Below are positions 1-12,561 of a stretch of DNA of 64,000 bases, piece after piece. This stretch comes from Apostichopus japonicus (taxonomy: Eukaryota > Echinodermata > Holothuroidea > Aspidochirotida > Stichopodidae): assembly GCF_037975245.1 (NCBI RefSeq), contig NC_092567.1:3294214-3358213 (forward strand), in the 5' to 3' direction. Position 1 is the first letter of the stretch. Every line of letters begins with the position of its first letter. The notes under the pieces are model-generated. The model worked only from the letters and a program-made list of their open reading frames with translations, searched no databases and was not told where the DNA came from. A program made the translations under genes and the position numbers.

Positions 1-649
1 TTTATATCATTCTACGGTTTCATCTCAGAATGAACGTGAAGTTTATTGGATGCAAATTTACAACTTCGAATATTAACGAAACATCATGCGTCAAACGAAT
101 ATACAATATATAGCAAACTTGTCAAAAATCAATCTTTTAGCTATAGATATATGCTTGAAATATCAAACTGACAAAGAAATTGTACAGGGTTGTTAATATA
201 AAACTAATAAGATTCATTTAGACAATATTTGCACGCAAGATTCCGTCAGCTCTCTCTACCCAACACACCCCACCCCCCTTGGAAGTAGGAGCAGGAAGAT
301 GTCTGAAATTTCTTTCTTTACATCGGAACTTCTAATATTACCAGCAACACGTAAACTTCACAGATAATGTATCACTTGCATTATGAGCAATAGCTGAAAG
401 TGATCGAACTCTTTACCTGCCATTGACCGGTTTGTAGATTCAGACGACAAAAACGATCATAGTTGATACGATTCCAAACTGATAAAAAAATAAAAAAGAG
501 ATGAAAATGATAAGTGCAAACTTAATCTGTTTTGGTCTGGAATGAAATCATACATATTTTATTCACGAGATTAATGTTGGCTTTCGATGATAACTTCATA
601 TTAGCTGAGTAAACAATCTAGTCGATTCCTTAATTTTGTTCTTATTAGT
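1..649. other. noncoding AT-rich stretch
   Basis: No coding potential, RNA gene or repeat boundary is visible on either strand. Short C-rich runs near 265-280 are the only compositional anomaly. Confidence 0.6.
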
Positions 650-850
650 TTATCATTATCATATCAGTAATATAGCTGATCAGTTTACAATCCTTATATC
701 TCAGTCAGATTACCGATCAATTTACTATCATTATCATCTCGGTTTTATACCTGATCAGTTTACAACTATTATCCCTTTTGTTTTAAAGCCAATCAGGTTA
801 GAATTGTTATCATCTCATTAACATATCTGATCAATTATACGATTATCCTA
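650..850. repeat. degenerate ~40 bp minisatellite
   Basis: The words 'GATCAGTTTACAA' or 'GATCAATTTAC' followed by 'TTATCATCTC' recur near 674, 713, 752 and 825 at roughly 40 bp spacing with many substitutions. An ORF across it is a product of the repeat, not a gene. Confidence 0.5.
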
Positions 851-2744
851 AATGAAAGCATATGCTCCCGTTCAAACAGAAACGAATACTTGACTAAATT
901 AAGAAACCAAATCATGATAGTCGAGTATTCGATGCTCATATCAATAATAATAATAATAATCCATGAGACGATGAACGGATCAGAGAACACTCAACATCAG
1001 TGACGTCATTATATATCACGAGAGCCATAATTAAACACTGTTTAAAACAAATTGTTGAAAGAAGAAAAATGGAACTTGTTTAATAAAATAAAATAAAGTT
1101 AAATGTATGTACACTAGTAAAACAACGTTTTCTTAACAACGTAACCAGTCTCCATGTCAGAGGACTGCTGGATATAAGAGCATCCCAGTTCGAGAAAGGA
1201 AGGTTGTGTGTTTTACACTAAGGATTCCTTTGTTTAATGTGCTTCAAACTGTACTCAGAATAAATCGTATGTGCAGGAACATAGTGCAGGTGACAGCTGA
1301 TACCTCGCTTTGCAAAGCGGATAGGAATGAGTAGGGTGGGGTGGGGGGGGGGGGGGTGTGGCAGGAATACGCAATCAGAGTATCAGAAAATGAAGTATAA
1401 ATATCGACGGTTTAGAATATTCTAAATAATGCACAAACTGACTTTGACTTTGACTACATCGTATATGAATCTGAAATCACGAGATAATTTAGTATCTATT
1501 ATAAAAAAAAAACATCTGTCTTAAATTGTCACACATTTAATGGATCGGGGCAAACGTGATGTTTACACATTTAATTAATTATGTCTATGAGATTAAGCAA
1601 TGATGACATCATCAGCAGTGACGTCACTCCATCATTTAACAATGATAATCTCGATGTGTCCTTTAAACAGAGAACAATGAACGAGGTTACAATGTGTACG
1701 AGTGCGAGAATAATGTTGATGGGTGTAGATAGAGAGGTTTGTATGTATTTACATTACTCTTAATTAATATAAATAATGAATTTAGGTAGAATCTTAGTAT
1801 AGATGTGTTATTGTACAGGGAAATGAAACATATGATTGCTCGTGATGTTTGTAAAGCTACCCGATTTCAAGATATTCAGCTTATATTACAACACATTAGT
1901 GACGTCATCAAAGATCATGAAAACCACTTATTTAAATATTGATAACAGTAAAAGACTAACTGTATTTGGAATTACGTTATTGAGTTAAATTAAGGCGCTA
2001 CATGTCCTAAGAGTACGTCAGTTGTGTAAACGATGGTTTATATGTCTCGTTTCCAGTCACTTTCTTGGGGTATTGTTTACCTGTATTAAGACTAAATACA
2101 TAAATCTCTCTACTTTATGGAGGAGGAAGGTTTGTAATATCTAACATCGTGTTATTATGACTTGACATACACAATTATAACATTTAACAATAACACTGTC
2201 CACTTTTCTAAGAAGTTTCAAGAAATCCATAGTATACACTGTTGTCGACAGAAGTGTTGAGGGAGACAAACAACACTTACATGTAAACAAATATGAATGA
2301 GGATATCATATCAATATAAATTATGTTTTCTGTCGTGGTTTGTCTCTCAGAACATCTATAAGGCCGTGACAAAACTACAACACGAACTTAACAGAAATAT
2401 CAGCAGCAATTGTATACAAATACAATACTTGTTGAATTCAAATAGAACAGACCATTGCAACATCTCTTTGTTTCTGTTTGTTTTTATTTTCTGATTCCGG
2501 AATTCGAATGCTAGCCTAGACTATTGCAGCCGATCTTACAAAGATATCATAGTTGCGGTGCGCACATAATCGGCCGTTTTTCCGGTTCCGATCAACACAC
2601 CTGCTATAACTAACTGCACGCCCCTAGCTTTGCGGTTATTATTCAGTAACAATACTGGTGACGATATGACATATGCTCATTTCCATTAAACTCAAGAAAC
2701 ACGTATCTAGTTTGAATAACCACGATAATTCCTTTTTCATCAGA
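851..2744. other. noncoding stretch with simple repeats
   Basis: Contains a short ATA/ATT run near 943-960 and a G homopolymer at about 1343-1356. ORFs of about 60 residues occur but lack splice context or recognisable motifs. I see no gene. Confidence 0.5.
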
Positions 2745-2954
2745 GACTACCATAGCCTGCTGCATAGTTGCATCCATGATAATTTACTTGATCCAAGCGA
2801 AGGATTGAAACGTTCTCTTGAGCATTGTTTTTATTTAATGAGAATCGGAAACACACAAACGGGTACCAGCTTTCTGAGGGAGGAGTGCTTTTCATGGTTT
2901 CATGATTTGATTAATCTGGAAACGCGAATACGGAATTTTAATTTAATGAAATAA
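2745..2954 (+). CDS. candidate terminal exon, unknown protein
   Basis: A pyrimidine-rich tract ending in CATCAG precedes an open frame of about 70 codons running to a stop at 2954, with AATAAA overlapping and following the stop. The predicted peptide starts DYHSLLHSC, contains EECFSWFHDL and ends in a short charged tail. This arrangement is what a 3'-terminal coding exon looks like. I recognise no domain, signal peptide or membrane segment. No phase-matched upstream exon was found, so it could be a decayed or chance ORF. Judged only on splice acceptor, open frame and poly(A) signal. Confidence 0.3.
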   Translation, partial: DYHSLLHSCIHDNLLDPSEGLKRSLEHCFYLMRIGNTQTGTSFLREECFSWFHDLINLETRIRNFNLMK

Positions 2955-3605
2955 ATTTCTTGTAGTGTAGATGGCTGTTTTAATTGCTTACTATTTCTAG
3001 TTTTAGCAACTTGTAATGGTTCTTTTTTCCTGTGTGGTTTAAATCACTCAGCACCGAGAACGATAATATTATACTGGTGTAAAACTACTCAAAATTGAAA
3101 TATACAATCTATCGCAATTGTTTTTAATATATCACTTATTATAAACACAGCACATACCTTACAAACAATTGATAAGAACAGCTAATTGAAATGTGTTTAC
3201 AAGGCTTAAGATAGCAGTAATAATGTAAGTATTCCATGGATATTTTTGTTCCAGCTTACTGCCTTACAATTTGAGCAAATACGCAGATGGTTGAGCTAGA
3301 TTTTCCCATTGACTTAGGCTGGTGGTTGACTACCATGTGGTCAAAGATAGCAGCAATAACGAAAGTATTCGGTGTATATTTTAGTGCCACACACAGAACA
3401 CAATATGTAAAATAATGTTATGTTAATCACGAGTTGTAAAAAAATACATGGCATTTTGTTGGTAAATATTACACAATATTTAGTAAAAGTATGCGTATGC
3501 ATACGAAGAGGATTGCCGAAAATTATAGTAAACGTCCACTAAGTCATTTTACATGATTACAAGTAACTTTTGCCAAAGCGTTAACAACGGATGTAGAGTT
3601 ACATA
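2955..3605. other. noncoding stretch
   Basis: AT-rich DNA without usable ORFs. The phrase 'gatagcagtaataa(tg/cg)taagtattc' occurs in two variants near 3210 and 3348, a weak duplication. Nothing else is seen. Confidence 0.5.
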
Positions 3606-3783
3606 ATGGAACCTAACTTGTACCAGTTTGACAAGTTAAGTCACTTATCGTTACTCAATAGCCTAGTAATCCACGGCCATACACGTGCAAGCCTCATTCA
3701 CTTCGCGACCACTCGAGCTACAATGGCATGGAAAATCACGTTAAAGAACTGGGGCCTGGAAGAGTTGATTGACAAATTGGAAG
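3606..3783 (+). CDS. candidate first exon with SAM-like segment
   Basis: An ATG at 3606 (or the internal ATG at 3723) opens a frame that reaches a consensus donor, AAG|GTAAGT, at 3783/3784 with phase 1. The last 20 residues include WKITLKNWGLEELIDKLE, which has the W...L..WGLEELIDK pattern of the first helices of sterile alpha motif (SAM) domains. SAM domains mediate protein-protein assembly, and in invertebrate genomes they also occur in transposon-associated genes. Only the N-terminal part of a domain would be present, and no second exon was found before the repeat element starting at 3968. It could belong to an element interrupted by that insertion or to a host gene. Confidence 0.35.
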
Positions 3784-3967
3784 GTAAGTTTAGTTATTCT
3801 GTAAGTGAACGTGACAATACTGAGAAATGCTTCTAGACTCACGATTAAATTAAATAGAAGACTGCTTTTGATTCGCTTGCGTTACGTAGACCTGACGTTA
3901 AATTTATACATTAAGTTATATAATAGACTAGCTGCTATTTGTCATGGTCAACTCATAGCTTGCGAGT

Positions 3968-4168
3968 CACTTCGCCCAACAACCATTTCGCCCAACTGCC
4001 ATTTCGCCCAACCAGCCTGGTCATTTCGCCCAACCGCGTTGGTCATTTCGCCCAACCAGCATGGTCAGTTCGCCCAACCGCGTTGGTCATTTCGCCCAAC
4101 CGTGTTGGTCATTTCGCCCAACCGTGTTGGTCATTTCGCCCAACCGTGTTGGTCATTTCGCCCAACCT
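3968..4168. repeat. left subterminal CGCCCAAC array
   Basis: Ten copies of CGCCCAAC. The first two are spaced 16 bp apart, later ones 22 bp, with linkers such as CAGCCTGGTCATTT and CGTGTTGGTCATTT. ORFs through this array are repeat artefacts. Confidence 0.85.
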
Positions 4169-4187
4169 TATTTTTACTAATATTCAG

Positions 4188-4690
4188 TCAGAATAATATT
4201 ACTTTTTCTATTCCACCAGTTCAATTTGATTTATTTTGGGTAAGGTTACTTCGTAATAGGTAAATAAAGTGAGGTCCGCTCGATATCGATCGGAGTCTGA
4301 GCAGTTTTTTCGGGTATAATGGGAGGATTACACTACTTTAGGCGTTTACGCATACAATGGAAGTTATATTATTATACAAACAAAGGGGAATCGGTGTGGA
4401 ATAATATAACCGTTTCTATTTCACTAGTTCAATTTGATTTATTTTGGGTTATATTATTGGTAGTTATATTATTATTATTATTATATGGAAGTTATATTAT
4501 TATATAAACAAAGGGGAATCGGTGTGGAATAATATAACCGTTTCTATTTCACTAATTCAATTTGATTTATTTTGGGTTAAATTATTGGAAGTTATATTGT
4601 TATTTTTTGGAAGTTATAATATTATACAAACAAAGGGGAACCGTTGTGGAATAATATAACCGTTTCTATTTCACTAGTTCAATATTTATC
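4188..4690 (+). repeat. tandem repeat, ~110-150 bp unit
   Basis: Recurring blocks contain 'TTCAATTTGATTTATTTTGG', then 'GAAGTTATATTATTATA', 'CAAAGGGGAATCGGTGTGG' and 'AATATAACCGTTTCTATTTC'. Three to four imperfect copies are seen, with AT-rich length variation. Confidence 0.75.
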
Positions 4691-4740
4691 AATGTAACCA
4701 CATATGTAATCACATATGTAGGCCTAATCAATTTAACCAC

Positions 4741-5050
4741 GACTTCAAGTTTCCTTAATACTCGGTTCGTATCCCGTAACGTTAACAATTCCCGACCGTT
4801 TACTATCAAACCTATCAAACCTAACCCCTAAAACACTGATCCATCCTCAAGATTCCTTAATATTCGGTTCGTATTCTGTAACGTTTCCTTACTAAAGTTA
4901 TACAAAGAAAAGGACTTCAAGTTTCTTTAATATTCTTTAATATTCGAACGTTTACTATCAAACCTAACCCCCAACACACTGATCGGTCCTCAAGTTTCCT
5001 TAATATTCGGTTCGTATCCTGTAACGTTAACAATTCCCGAACGTTTACTT
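4741..5050 (+). repeat. tandem repeat, ~70-130 bp unit
   Basis: Imperfect copies share 'TCAAGTTTCCTTAATA', 'TTCGGTTCGTATCC', 'GTAACGTTAACAATTCCCGA' and 'CGTTTACTATCAAACCTAA', near 4745, 4850, 4917 and 4990. Some copies lack part of the unit. Confidence 0.7.
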
Positions 5051-5072
5051 TTCAAGTATCATATTTAATCAA

Positions 5073-5246
5073 GGTTGGGCGAAATGACCAGGCTGGTTGG
5101 GCGAAATGACCAGGCTGGTTGGGCGAAATGACCAGGCTGGTTGGGCGAAATGACCAGGCTGGTTGGGCGAAATGACCAGGCTGGTTGGGCGAAATGGTAA
5201 GGTTGGGCGAAATGGCAGTTGGGCGAAATGGTTGTTGGGCGAAGTG
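5073..5246. repeat. right subterminal array (inverted)
   Basis: Nine copies of GTTGGGCG, five in a homogeneous 22 bp unit with the linker AAATGACCAGGCTG. The outermost copies mirror the left array exactly in order and spacing, giving the terminal inverted repeat. Confidence 0.85.
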
Positions 5247-6047
5247 TCCTGCTTCCAACTCATATACTTGTCAGAGAATCACGGACGAACGGAGGATTTA
5301 TACTGTTAGTAAGTCTATTCTATTCGTAAGTTCGGTTACACCTAATCCTAATTTAGTGTATCCTTCTAGTCCTTTCACATAGTAGGGCTTACTTAGGCTA
5401 TACTAGGCAGTACATTTTAAAATGGCCTTGAGCATTGGCCTATCGTAACGCTGATACCTTTTGTTTTATTTAGAATGAACGTATTCATGTAAAGCAATTT
5501 ATAATTACTGGTTTTGCCATTTTATCAGGTAGCAAGTAAGCCAAGGCTGAAGTGGATTGGTGATACTAATAGACTTAACTAAGGCTATAATATGATAGTG
5601 ATCTGGCCTTTATCGTAGCAGTGGATGCAATTGCAGACAGTTGGAGTGAGCATTCTTTTAGCATACTTCATCCTGCAAACTTTGTTTAAGTATCAAATTG
5701 AAGCCAAGAGAACGATCTTACCAATAATGTATAATGTTTTTTTTTTTTTTTTTTTTTGGGGGGGCGGATTATATTGAACCCCTTTCCCAAAAATCATTTA
5801 AAGGTTTGTTTACGTTAAAAATTCTTGGAAATTTGACCTATGATTTTTGACCTATTCATTTTTCTAAAAATCAACTGAAATTTAGATCAGCCCCAGTAGC
5901 CTCATTAATCTTCAGAAGAAGCTAAATACATTTCAAAGATACCTTGAAAAGCATATGTCGATTTTATTTAGTGTGGAAGAAAGTATGACCGAAATTTCCC
6001 CAACATTCCTGAAATATTTGTAAGAATCCAGCAGATTACCGGCAAGA

Positions 6048-6105
<58 letters not shown>

Positions 6106-9100
6106 CAGATGCAGACTACACTCTCCTAACAGAAAAAAAACTCATATCTCTGCCATTGTTCAACCAATTTCACCACAATTGGTATCAGCAGAGAGGAAAT
6201 TGTAAAGACAACAAAATAACATAAAACAAGATGACAACCTAATTCCTTTACTTCTAGTTAACTGCCTATAGACAGAAGAGATTCCATTTTGGGACCTAAC
6301 TTGCATATTTGAATACATAATGAGCTCAAATTGAATAAAAGTCATGTCACATGAAATCCTGAACTTTGCACCTGTCCATTGATATTTAGGTTCCTGTACA
6401 AAATATTCTAAATTATTCTAATATTCTAAATTACATTAAAAGAGACACCCCCACCCCTCTCAAGACTGCATATTCATCTCATGAGTTTACTAGGAGTTAA
6501 ACATTCTGAATGTTTGCCCCTTTGAAAATCGAATCAAGCCAAGTATATGTAAATGTGTGTGACACCATGCCTACCTGTACTTTAGGCTAACTTTAACTTA
6601 AGCTGTATAGCTGTATGCAGTTGGCACACTAGATGTCTCGTTTTTTCTTTGATTGCTCTAATAATTCGTTTAGTTGGTATAACACTACTGTCTGTGGATA
6701 TGAGGAAACTGATGTACATATAATAAGTTCCACAATAACCATATGAAGAACAGAGTAATGCTTTATTTTAAACTTGTTTTATTAGATGGGAAAAACAATG
6801 CTGCAATCCATTTGTTACCACATTTGTTTCCTGTGAGACGCAAAGGGGCTAACTATCTGTAAAGGAATCATGTGCAGATTTCGTAGACTTCCAAGTTTGC
6901 ATGTCCTTGTGCCCGCCACATTTGTAATTACGTCAGTTTGTGTTTGGAATACAATGCGAAAATTTGATGCAGATATTTTATCTTAACCAATGTAGAATAT
7001 TTATCAACTACTCAATTCCTGGTATGGAGTAAAGTTCTCAAAGGAACTGATTTTTAAGATGATTTTTTTATTAATCCTCGGGAGAAATGATATGGTTGAA
7101 GAACATTGTTTTCCATCCCTCCAACACCTTGGCTTTCTTTAGGTTTTTTTGCCAAAGGCTCAGAGAATCTATGCAATGATGATGTCCTGTGTGTGAGATG
7201 TCTGCTTGTACACATGAGATCGCAAGAACCCTAGATTAATTTGAGTTGATAAATGGCAGAATGGTGTTCCCTGTTCAGTGAATATATGTTATTTAGGAAT
7301 TAGGGGGCAGGGGGGGGGGGGGGGGGCTTAATGTGAAAAACTTAAAAAGGTAATTGCCAATTAGCTATACATGACATTTACTTCATATTTTGGTGTGGAG
7401 CGTTGGTCCACCATCACTATGTTTTCACTGCCATTTGGGGTTTGCTAATTAAATATTGATGATCGGCGAGGCCAAATGACAGTTTTTCTGAAATTAGAAT
7501 GTAAACACAAAATCTATTTATGTTTGAGTTGATAGTAGCTATAAATCTAACCATTAACCCAACGATGGTCCTTGTTGTTTCTTGGTGCACATGCATATAG
7601 TAATCAGTGGACATGGCTTAATGTACAACAGTTGTGTTTTTTTTTATTATGACAGACATTACAAAATAGAACAGCTTGAGAGTATCTCTGTTAAAGGTCC
7701 TTGCTTGATAATTAATATTTCTTTCCACCTGTATCACTATACGTTTATTATTTCGGATGCAGATGTCACGTTTTTGTGAGTGATACAATGCCTAGGAACC
7801 ATTTAGGTTTTTACACAGCCTTATTTTGATGGGTCTATATTTATCTCTTTGTTTGTTTGTTAGGAAAGCTCCAACTTGCAGTTCTATATGCAATTTTTTT
7901 CTTCAGAAAAGCCTAAACCATATGTGTTACTTCTTGGAGAAAGCAAAATACATCCTTAGCAGTTATTTGTGATCATCGAGAGACATGTCCTATCTCAGAG
8001 GAGGACATTTATGAATGCCATTGATGTTTGCTTCAATCATTATATGTGTTTAATCTGGAATACTAAAGCAGTCGTCATAGTCAGCATTCCATATGTTTTC
8101 ACATCTCAAAGTTCAAGTTGATATGTATATTCCAGTTTCTGTTAAAAAATTATATCCTTTCATTTGGCCACAATTTGTTTTGATTGGTTTGCATGCTAAT
8201 TCAAATTAAACTCATAATGAACAAATCATTGTGTATCTAAAGTTGTTGCTTGTTTTAAATTGACATCAGGAAGAGTTGTTTCTTTGTCATTACATTTTCA
8301 GACCCGTCACATCGGATGACTTGAGGGATTGTTGTTATTGTAAGAGTGTTTATATTCGTTGTGCTCAATAACATCACTACAATCATATATCCAATCATTG
8401 TGATGATTGTGTGTTTAACATGGTGTATGTAAAATTTATTACACAAACAGTAACGTGAAATTGATATACTGTCATAGCATTCAGTGTCCCAAGACTGTTA
8501 ATGGTCAGTTTAATGCATATATGTTTCATGTTTCAAAGTTCACTATTGTTCCATTATCTTTCCAAAGATCATATCGGTTTTTATCATTCTTCATTCTTTA
8601 TTTTGGTACTGGTTGGTTGTTGACTCTTAATGAAAATTAAGCTATCATCTGCAGCAGATTATGAAAATACTGCTTATATATGGGTGACTACAGGAAAAGT
8701 TTATCTTTGTCATTGTCTTTATGGCCGCTAGTTGATTATGATTTAATGTTAGCTTTAAAATGGTATTTACTATAAACGTTGAAGAGCTATATTATAAGGG
8801 TATTTATGTGAAAAGTGAAGGCAAAATACTTTCAGTGTTAAGTGGCTACCACCAAATATTCAAGATCCTTCCTCTTACTTAAGGATGTATAAGTATTGAT
8901 AAATTGTGCTTAATAGTATTACATCATAATCCGGTCAAAGAGCTGAGAGTAAGTTTAACTTGTTGGAATAGTACTACAGTGCTCAACTATATACCAGCAT
9001 GTTTAAGTTGCAAAGCTCATATGACATAGAAGATTATTTTTCCTGGGAATGTTCATGGGTTGATGTAAAGTAACTATCCTTTTAGTAGCTTTGCAAGAAA

Positions 9101-9714
9101 TTTTAGCTAATGCTGCAGGTAGAGTTGTATCTTTGTCAAATTTTGCAATCAGACAGTTGATTATGTTAATTTTGGTGAGCTTTCAAATATCTTACTACAT
9201 GTCGAGGGAGTTGGTTGAAATTCCTAAGTCGACCAAATGTTTTTTGTACATGTATCTCAAAAACTAAAAAAAATAAATCATTTACATTTTCGTAAGCATG
9301 CACCTTTAAGAGATATTACCTCTTGTTCATTTTCTGTTACCTTTTGTTTATGTTTTTGTTATTTTTTTTTTCTATTATAAGTAAAAGTGGGATTTACATT
9401 GCTTGAAGATTTCAACCGTTTGAAAGTATGCTATCAATGTGTTTACGACCACCTATTGACCGCCTACTGCCTAATGTATCTGATAAAAACTGTCATCCAT
9501 ATCTGAACACAAAAGTTAAAATATCATGGCTGTAGCTCACTATTCATTGCATAATTGTAGATTTACAGGATACCCTCTTAAGTGATGAAATAAAAGGTTG
9601 AATTCATCAAATGTTCTGAATTAATTGTGTTGTCATGTCTTTTTTGTTGTCTCTTAAATGTGCCTTTCTGTTGTGATCGATTAAATACAGAAAGGAGCAT
9701 GAAGCTGCTTTTAA
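5247..9714. other. 4.5 kb noncoding stretch
   Basis: Contains a T21/G7 tract at 5737-5764, a (TA)n microsatellite at 6049-6101 and a G run at about 7311-7326. Short ORFs of 60-65 codons lack splice sites or protein motifs. No gene, tRNA or repeat boundary could be supported. Confidence 0.5.
6049..6101. repeat. (TA)n microsatellite
   Basis: About 26 uninterrupted TA dinucleotides. Confidence 0.95.
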
Positions 9715-9934
9715 TATTTAACCTAAAACATGTGTAAAACGCTTACTGAACGGGTGTTATGTAGAAATCACTGGCAAAATTTTACATAATAATTTTGTAG
9801 TTGCGTTACATGCTGACCATGTAAAACTTTACAAAACAGCAGTTAAGTCAATTTTACTTAATGTTTTAGTGTTCTAATTTGACAAGAAAATCAAGTAAAA
9901 TTTTACTGAACCTGTGTAAACATTTTTCTGAGTG
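9715..9934. mobile_element. solitary CACTC-type transposon end
   Basis: Read on the minus strand from 9934, the sequence starts CACTCAGAAAAATGTTTACA. The next 200 bp repeats GTAAAA/TTTTAC words (for example TAAAATTTTAC, GTAAAACTTTAC, GTGTAAAACG). That is the same plan as the three CACTN elements with both ends present. No opposite end could be found upstream, so this is either a truncated element or a relic whose partner has diverged. Confidence 0.35.
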
Positions 9935-12484
9935 CAGCTACTGTAACTGCGACACAGTTTAAGCGAATAAACTTATTATTAGGCTAGATTTCCATGTTGA
10001 CTCTTTGTGATTTTAGGCTATCATATGGTCTGAGATTTGTCTGGAATTTACGCGAACATGGTTTGCTATAGTTCTTCATTTATTTATAAATATAAAGAAG
10101 GAAAGACTGGCTAGGAAACTTACGGGATTTTAAGATGGCTTATAGACGGCATAACAAAACAAAAATAATCGCGGCCTTTTACTTCACCTTTATTCAAAAT
10201 GCGATCATTTAGCGATAAATTGCTACACGGTCATATCCATAAAGTATGCTTAATTTTACTCGGCTGAGATTTAATACGGGGAATCCTGTCTTGGCAACTT
10301 TTGACATGCGGGATTTGAAATAAAATTGTGGGAAACGCGCCACCCCGCGGCTAATGCGAACCCTAAATCGTAGTAAAAGAAACAGCCGCAAATATTTGTA
10401 TGCAAGGTTTTCTTTTTATTTCATGTGCATTTGCATTATATTTATTATACATCGAAAATGTGCAGTTGTTCAAAACAACAGAAGTAACGCTTGAAAACGT
10501 TTATTTCGGAGACGTAATGTAAGGTGGCATAGTGATCTGCCATTTATTTAATTTTAAATTGTGTTTGGCCAGTGACGTATGAACATTACAGTTAGACGAA
10601 CATATACTGCAGCTCCTTAGTGCAATCAACCCACTCCACCCCCCCCCCAAAAAAAAATTAAGTAAAAGAGATATCATAACAACCAACGAGTAAATAGCAC
10701 ATGAGCAAGAATCTCGGCGTGAAATATTTATACCTCTCCTCTTGCACCCGACCACTCGCCTGTAACCATTTCTTCCTAGTAATGCATTCGTTTGGTTATA
10801 ACTCACTTAAACGATTACAATGAATCCTATAACGTCTGCGATTGTTTTTTACACTTCTGTAGACAAAATGGTGGACCATACAGTTGAAACATTTAATAAC
10901 TAGTGCACCAATGGTGCAGAAGCTCATACCTTTTCGAGCTAAAAATGTAGGGCCCACAAAACTTTATGGCCCACCAAATTTCAGGCCATTTTTCAGATTC
11001 CACAAATTTTGGGCCCATGAGGGATAACCCCTCCCCCCCCCCTCCGTCTAGCAGAATCCTGGCCACACCACTGGCTATAATTCATATTTTCCCCCTTTAA
11101 ATCCTATTTAACCCACTCTCAAACAATACCACTGACCTACCCTATTAAACTTTCTTCCCTCTACCTGAGCAAACCTGAAGCACTCCTGCCAAAATTTTGG
11201 CTGGCTGCCTACATACCTCAGGCTCAAAGACTTCTAAGAATCGGCAAGTGCTGATTGGCTATAGGGCTCTCATGCTTACAGTTCAACAGTTAATAACAAC
11301 TCCCAGTCCTGCTTTAATTCCACTAACAGCCTCTGCAGAGCTTAACCACAAATGTAAACAAACACTGCAGAGACTGGGAGACAAATTAAAGCAGCTTTGG
11401 CAAAAGGTGAAGGCTCGGATTTTTTTAAACAATGGGGATTAATTGTAATTAATTAACTTTTGACCAAAAAATATTACTCCTACTTTCGTAAGTGTATACA
11501 TTAAAATAAAAAATATGGTTTTAAATTCACATATAGCTTTAAATGCTCTCCCTTATATCATTACCCATATTTTATGTCTTCTATTATTTTTCAAGGCAAA
11601 TCATGCATGGATGTTAATGTTTGCCAATACATGTAGATTGTACTCTTTCCAAGCGCCGATTAAGGGAGTAAACTTCCCCTTTTCCTTGGAATAGACCACA
11701 GACCCCCCCCCCCCCTCCCTCCTCCACACATATGATATCGGCTTCGACGATCCTCTGTTCCTGTATAAAACTGCAGAACGAATGTCCTATCTTTGCTTTT
11801 AAAAAAGTCTTATATGATACTGTTACCTATTAGTATATTTTAAGTACGATACATCTAGCATCAGTTCCGATACATTTGTCTCCATTTGGTTTTCGCTTAT
11901 TTTGTAATACTCTTTGCAGCAATTTCAGAGAAACAGAAGCTTCGTTTGCAGAACTTGGAAAAAAATAAGTTAAACTTCGCGGCTTTATTCTGCAATTGGT
12001 ATTGAAAGAATCAAGCGGAGGTGTGGATGAGTTTTAATGTGTGTGTTTTAAGGGGGTGAGGGGGTTGGCAGACTCCGAGTGGCACAACATTACTTCAAAA
12101 CCTTACACAATCATTGTCGCTGTGTAATTAAGTTTCCTAAAGTGTTTGATACCACTACTTTCTGGAAAGAGATTAAAAGCATACATTGATGTGATGGCTA
12201 CTCACAAAACATATATAATCCGGTGATCTCGAAAAAGCGAGAAGCATGACTTATCTCTTAAATCAACCAAGCTTAGCAATATTAAGTGTTGTTTAATTTC
12301 TATTATTCAGTCCATTGTTTACTATTACAAGACTCTGCTTTGGTGTCTACTTCATATAAACTGGCAATCATGTGTTGCTGATTCATTACTCTCTTGTATA
12401 TAAATCAACAACAACATTCAACAAGCCATTAATTAAATGTAAGATATTTTAAGTGTGTCCAATATAACGTCATTGTGACTATAC
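9935..12484. other. noncoding stretch with old repeats
   Basis: Near 10890-11075 there is sequence with 'GGGCCCACAAAACTTTATGG', 'GGCCCACCAAATTT', C-runs and 'GAATCCTGGCCACACCACTGG', which reads like the tail of an interspersed repeat. Short C/G homopolymers occur at 10635-10650 and 11703-11715. No convincing exon was found. Confidence 0.45.
11305..11400. repeat. imperfect foldback repeat
   Basis: CTGCTTTAATT...CTCTGCAG on the plus strand near 11312-11340 matches the reverse complement of 11365-11398 (CTGCTTTAATTTG...CTCTGCAG), around an intervening segment. This gives an imperfect hairpin of roughly 30 bp arms. The overlapping 81-codon ORF has no splice or domain support. Confidence 0.45.
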
Positions 12485-12561
12485 CTTTCAATTTTCTTGA
12501 TTTCAAGGATGATGGAATGGATCCGACCGGAATAGTGTCTGGCAGATAGTACCATTGTAAC
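12485..12561 (-). CDS. internal LRR exon, NLR-like protein
   Basis: On the minus strand a strong pyrimidine tract ending CTCTCCATAG precedes a 77 nt open segment that ends at donor AAAG|GTATAG. It enters in phase 2 and leaves in phase 1. The upstream exon at 17128-17336 leaves in phase 2, so the two join without a stop. The predicted peptide includes LQWYYLPDTIPVG and SSLKSRKLK, consistent with the tail of one leucine-rich repeat and the start of a divergent one, as in C-terminal LRR regions of invertebrate NLR-type receptors. NLR assignment rests on pattern memory. No NACHT domain is visible in the window. Confidence 0.45.

Larger units (their letters stand above)
3968..5246. mobile_element. 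CACTT-ended nonautonomous element
   Basis: The 1.28 kb unit begins CACTTCGCCCAAC and ends with its reverse complement. The two ends are inverted copies for about 45 bp, then continue as opposed arrays of a CGCCCAAC-containing unit (10 copies left, 9 right, by eye). The interior is two further tandem-repeat families with no ORF of its own. CACTN termini plus subterminal motif arrays are characteristic of CACTA-type (CMC) DNA transposons, so a nonautonomous relative is the best explanation. No matching target duplication is obvious (left flank ends GT, right flank begins TC). A foldback element of another superfamily is the alternative. Confidence 0.6.

Noticed and set aside
3968-5246. Bidirectional ORFs through the CGCCCAAC arrays
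   Set aside because: The frames arise from a 22 bp tandem unit with no stop. The peptides are simple periodic strings with no gene context.
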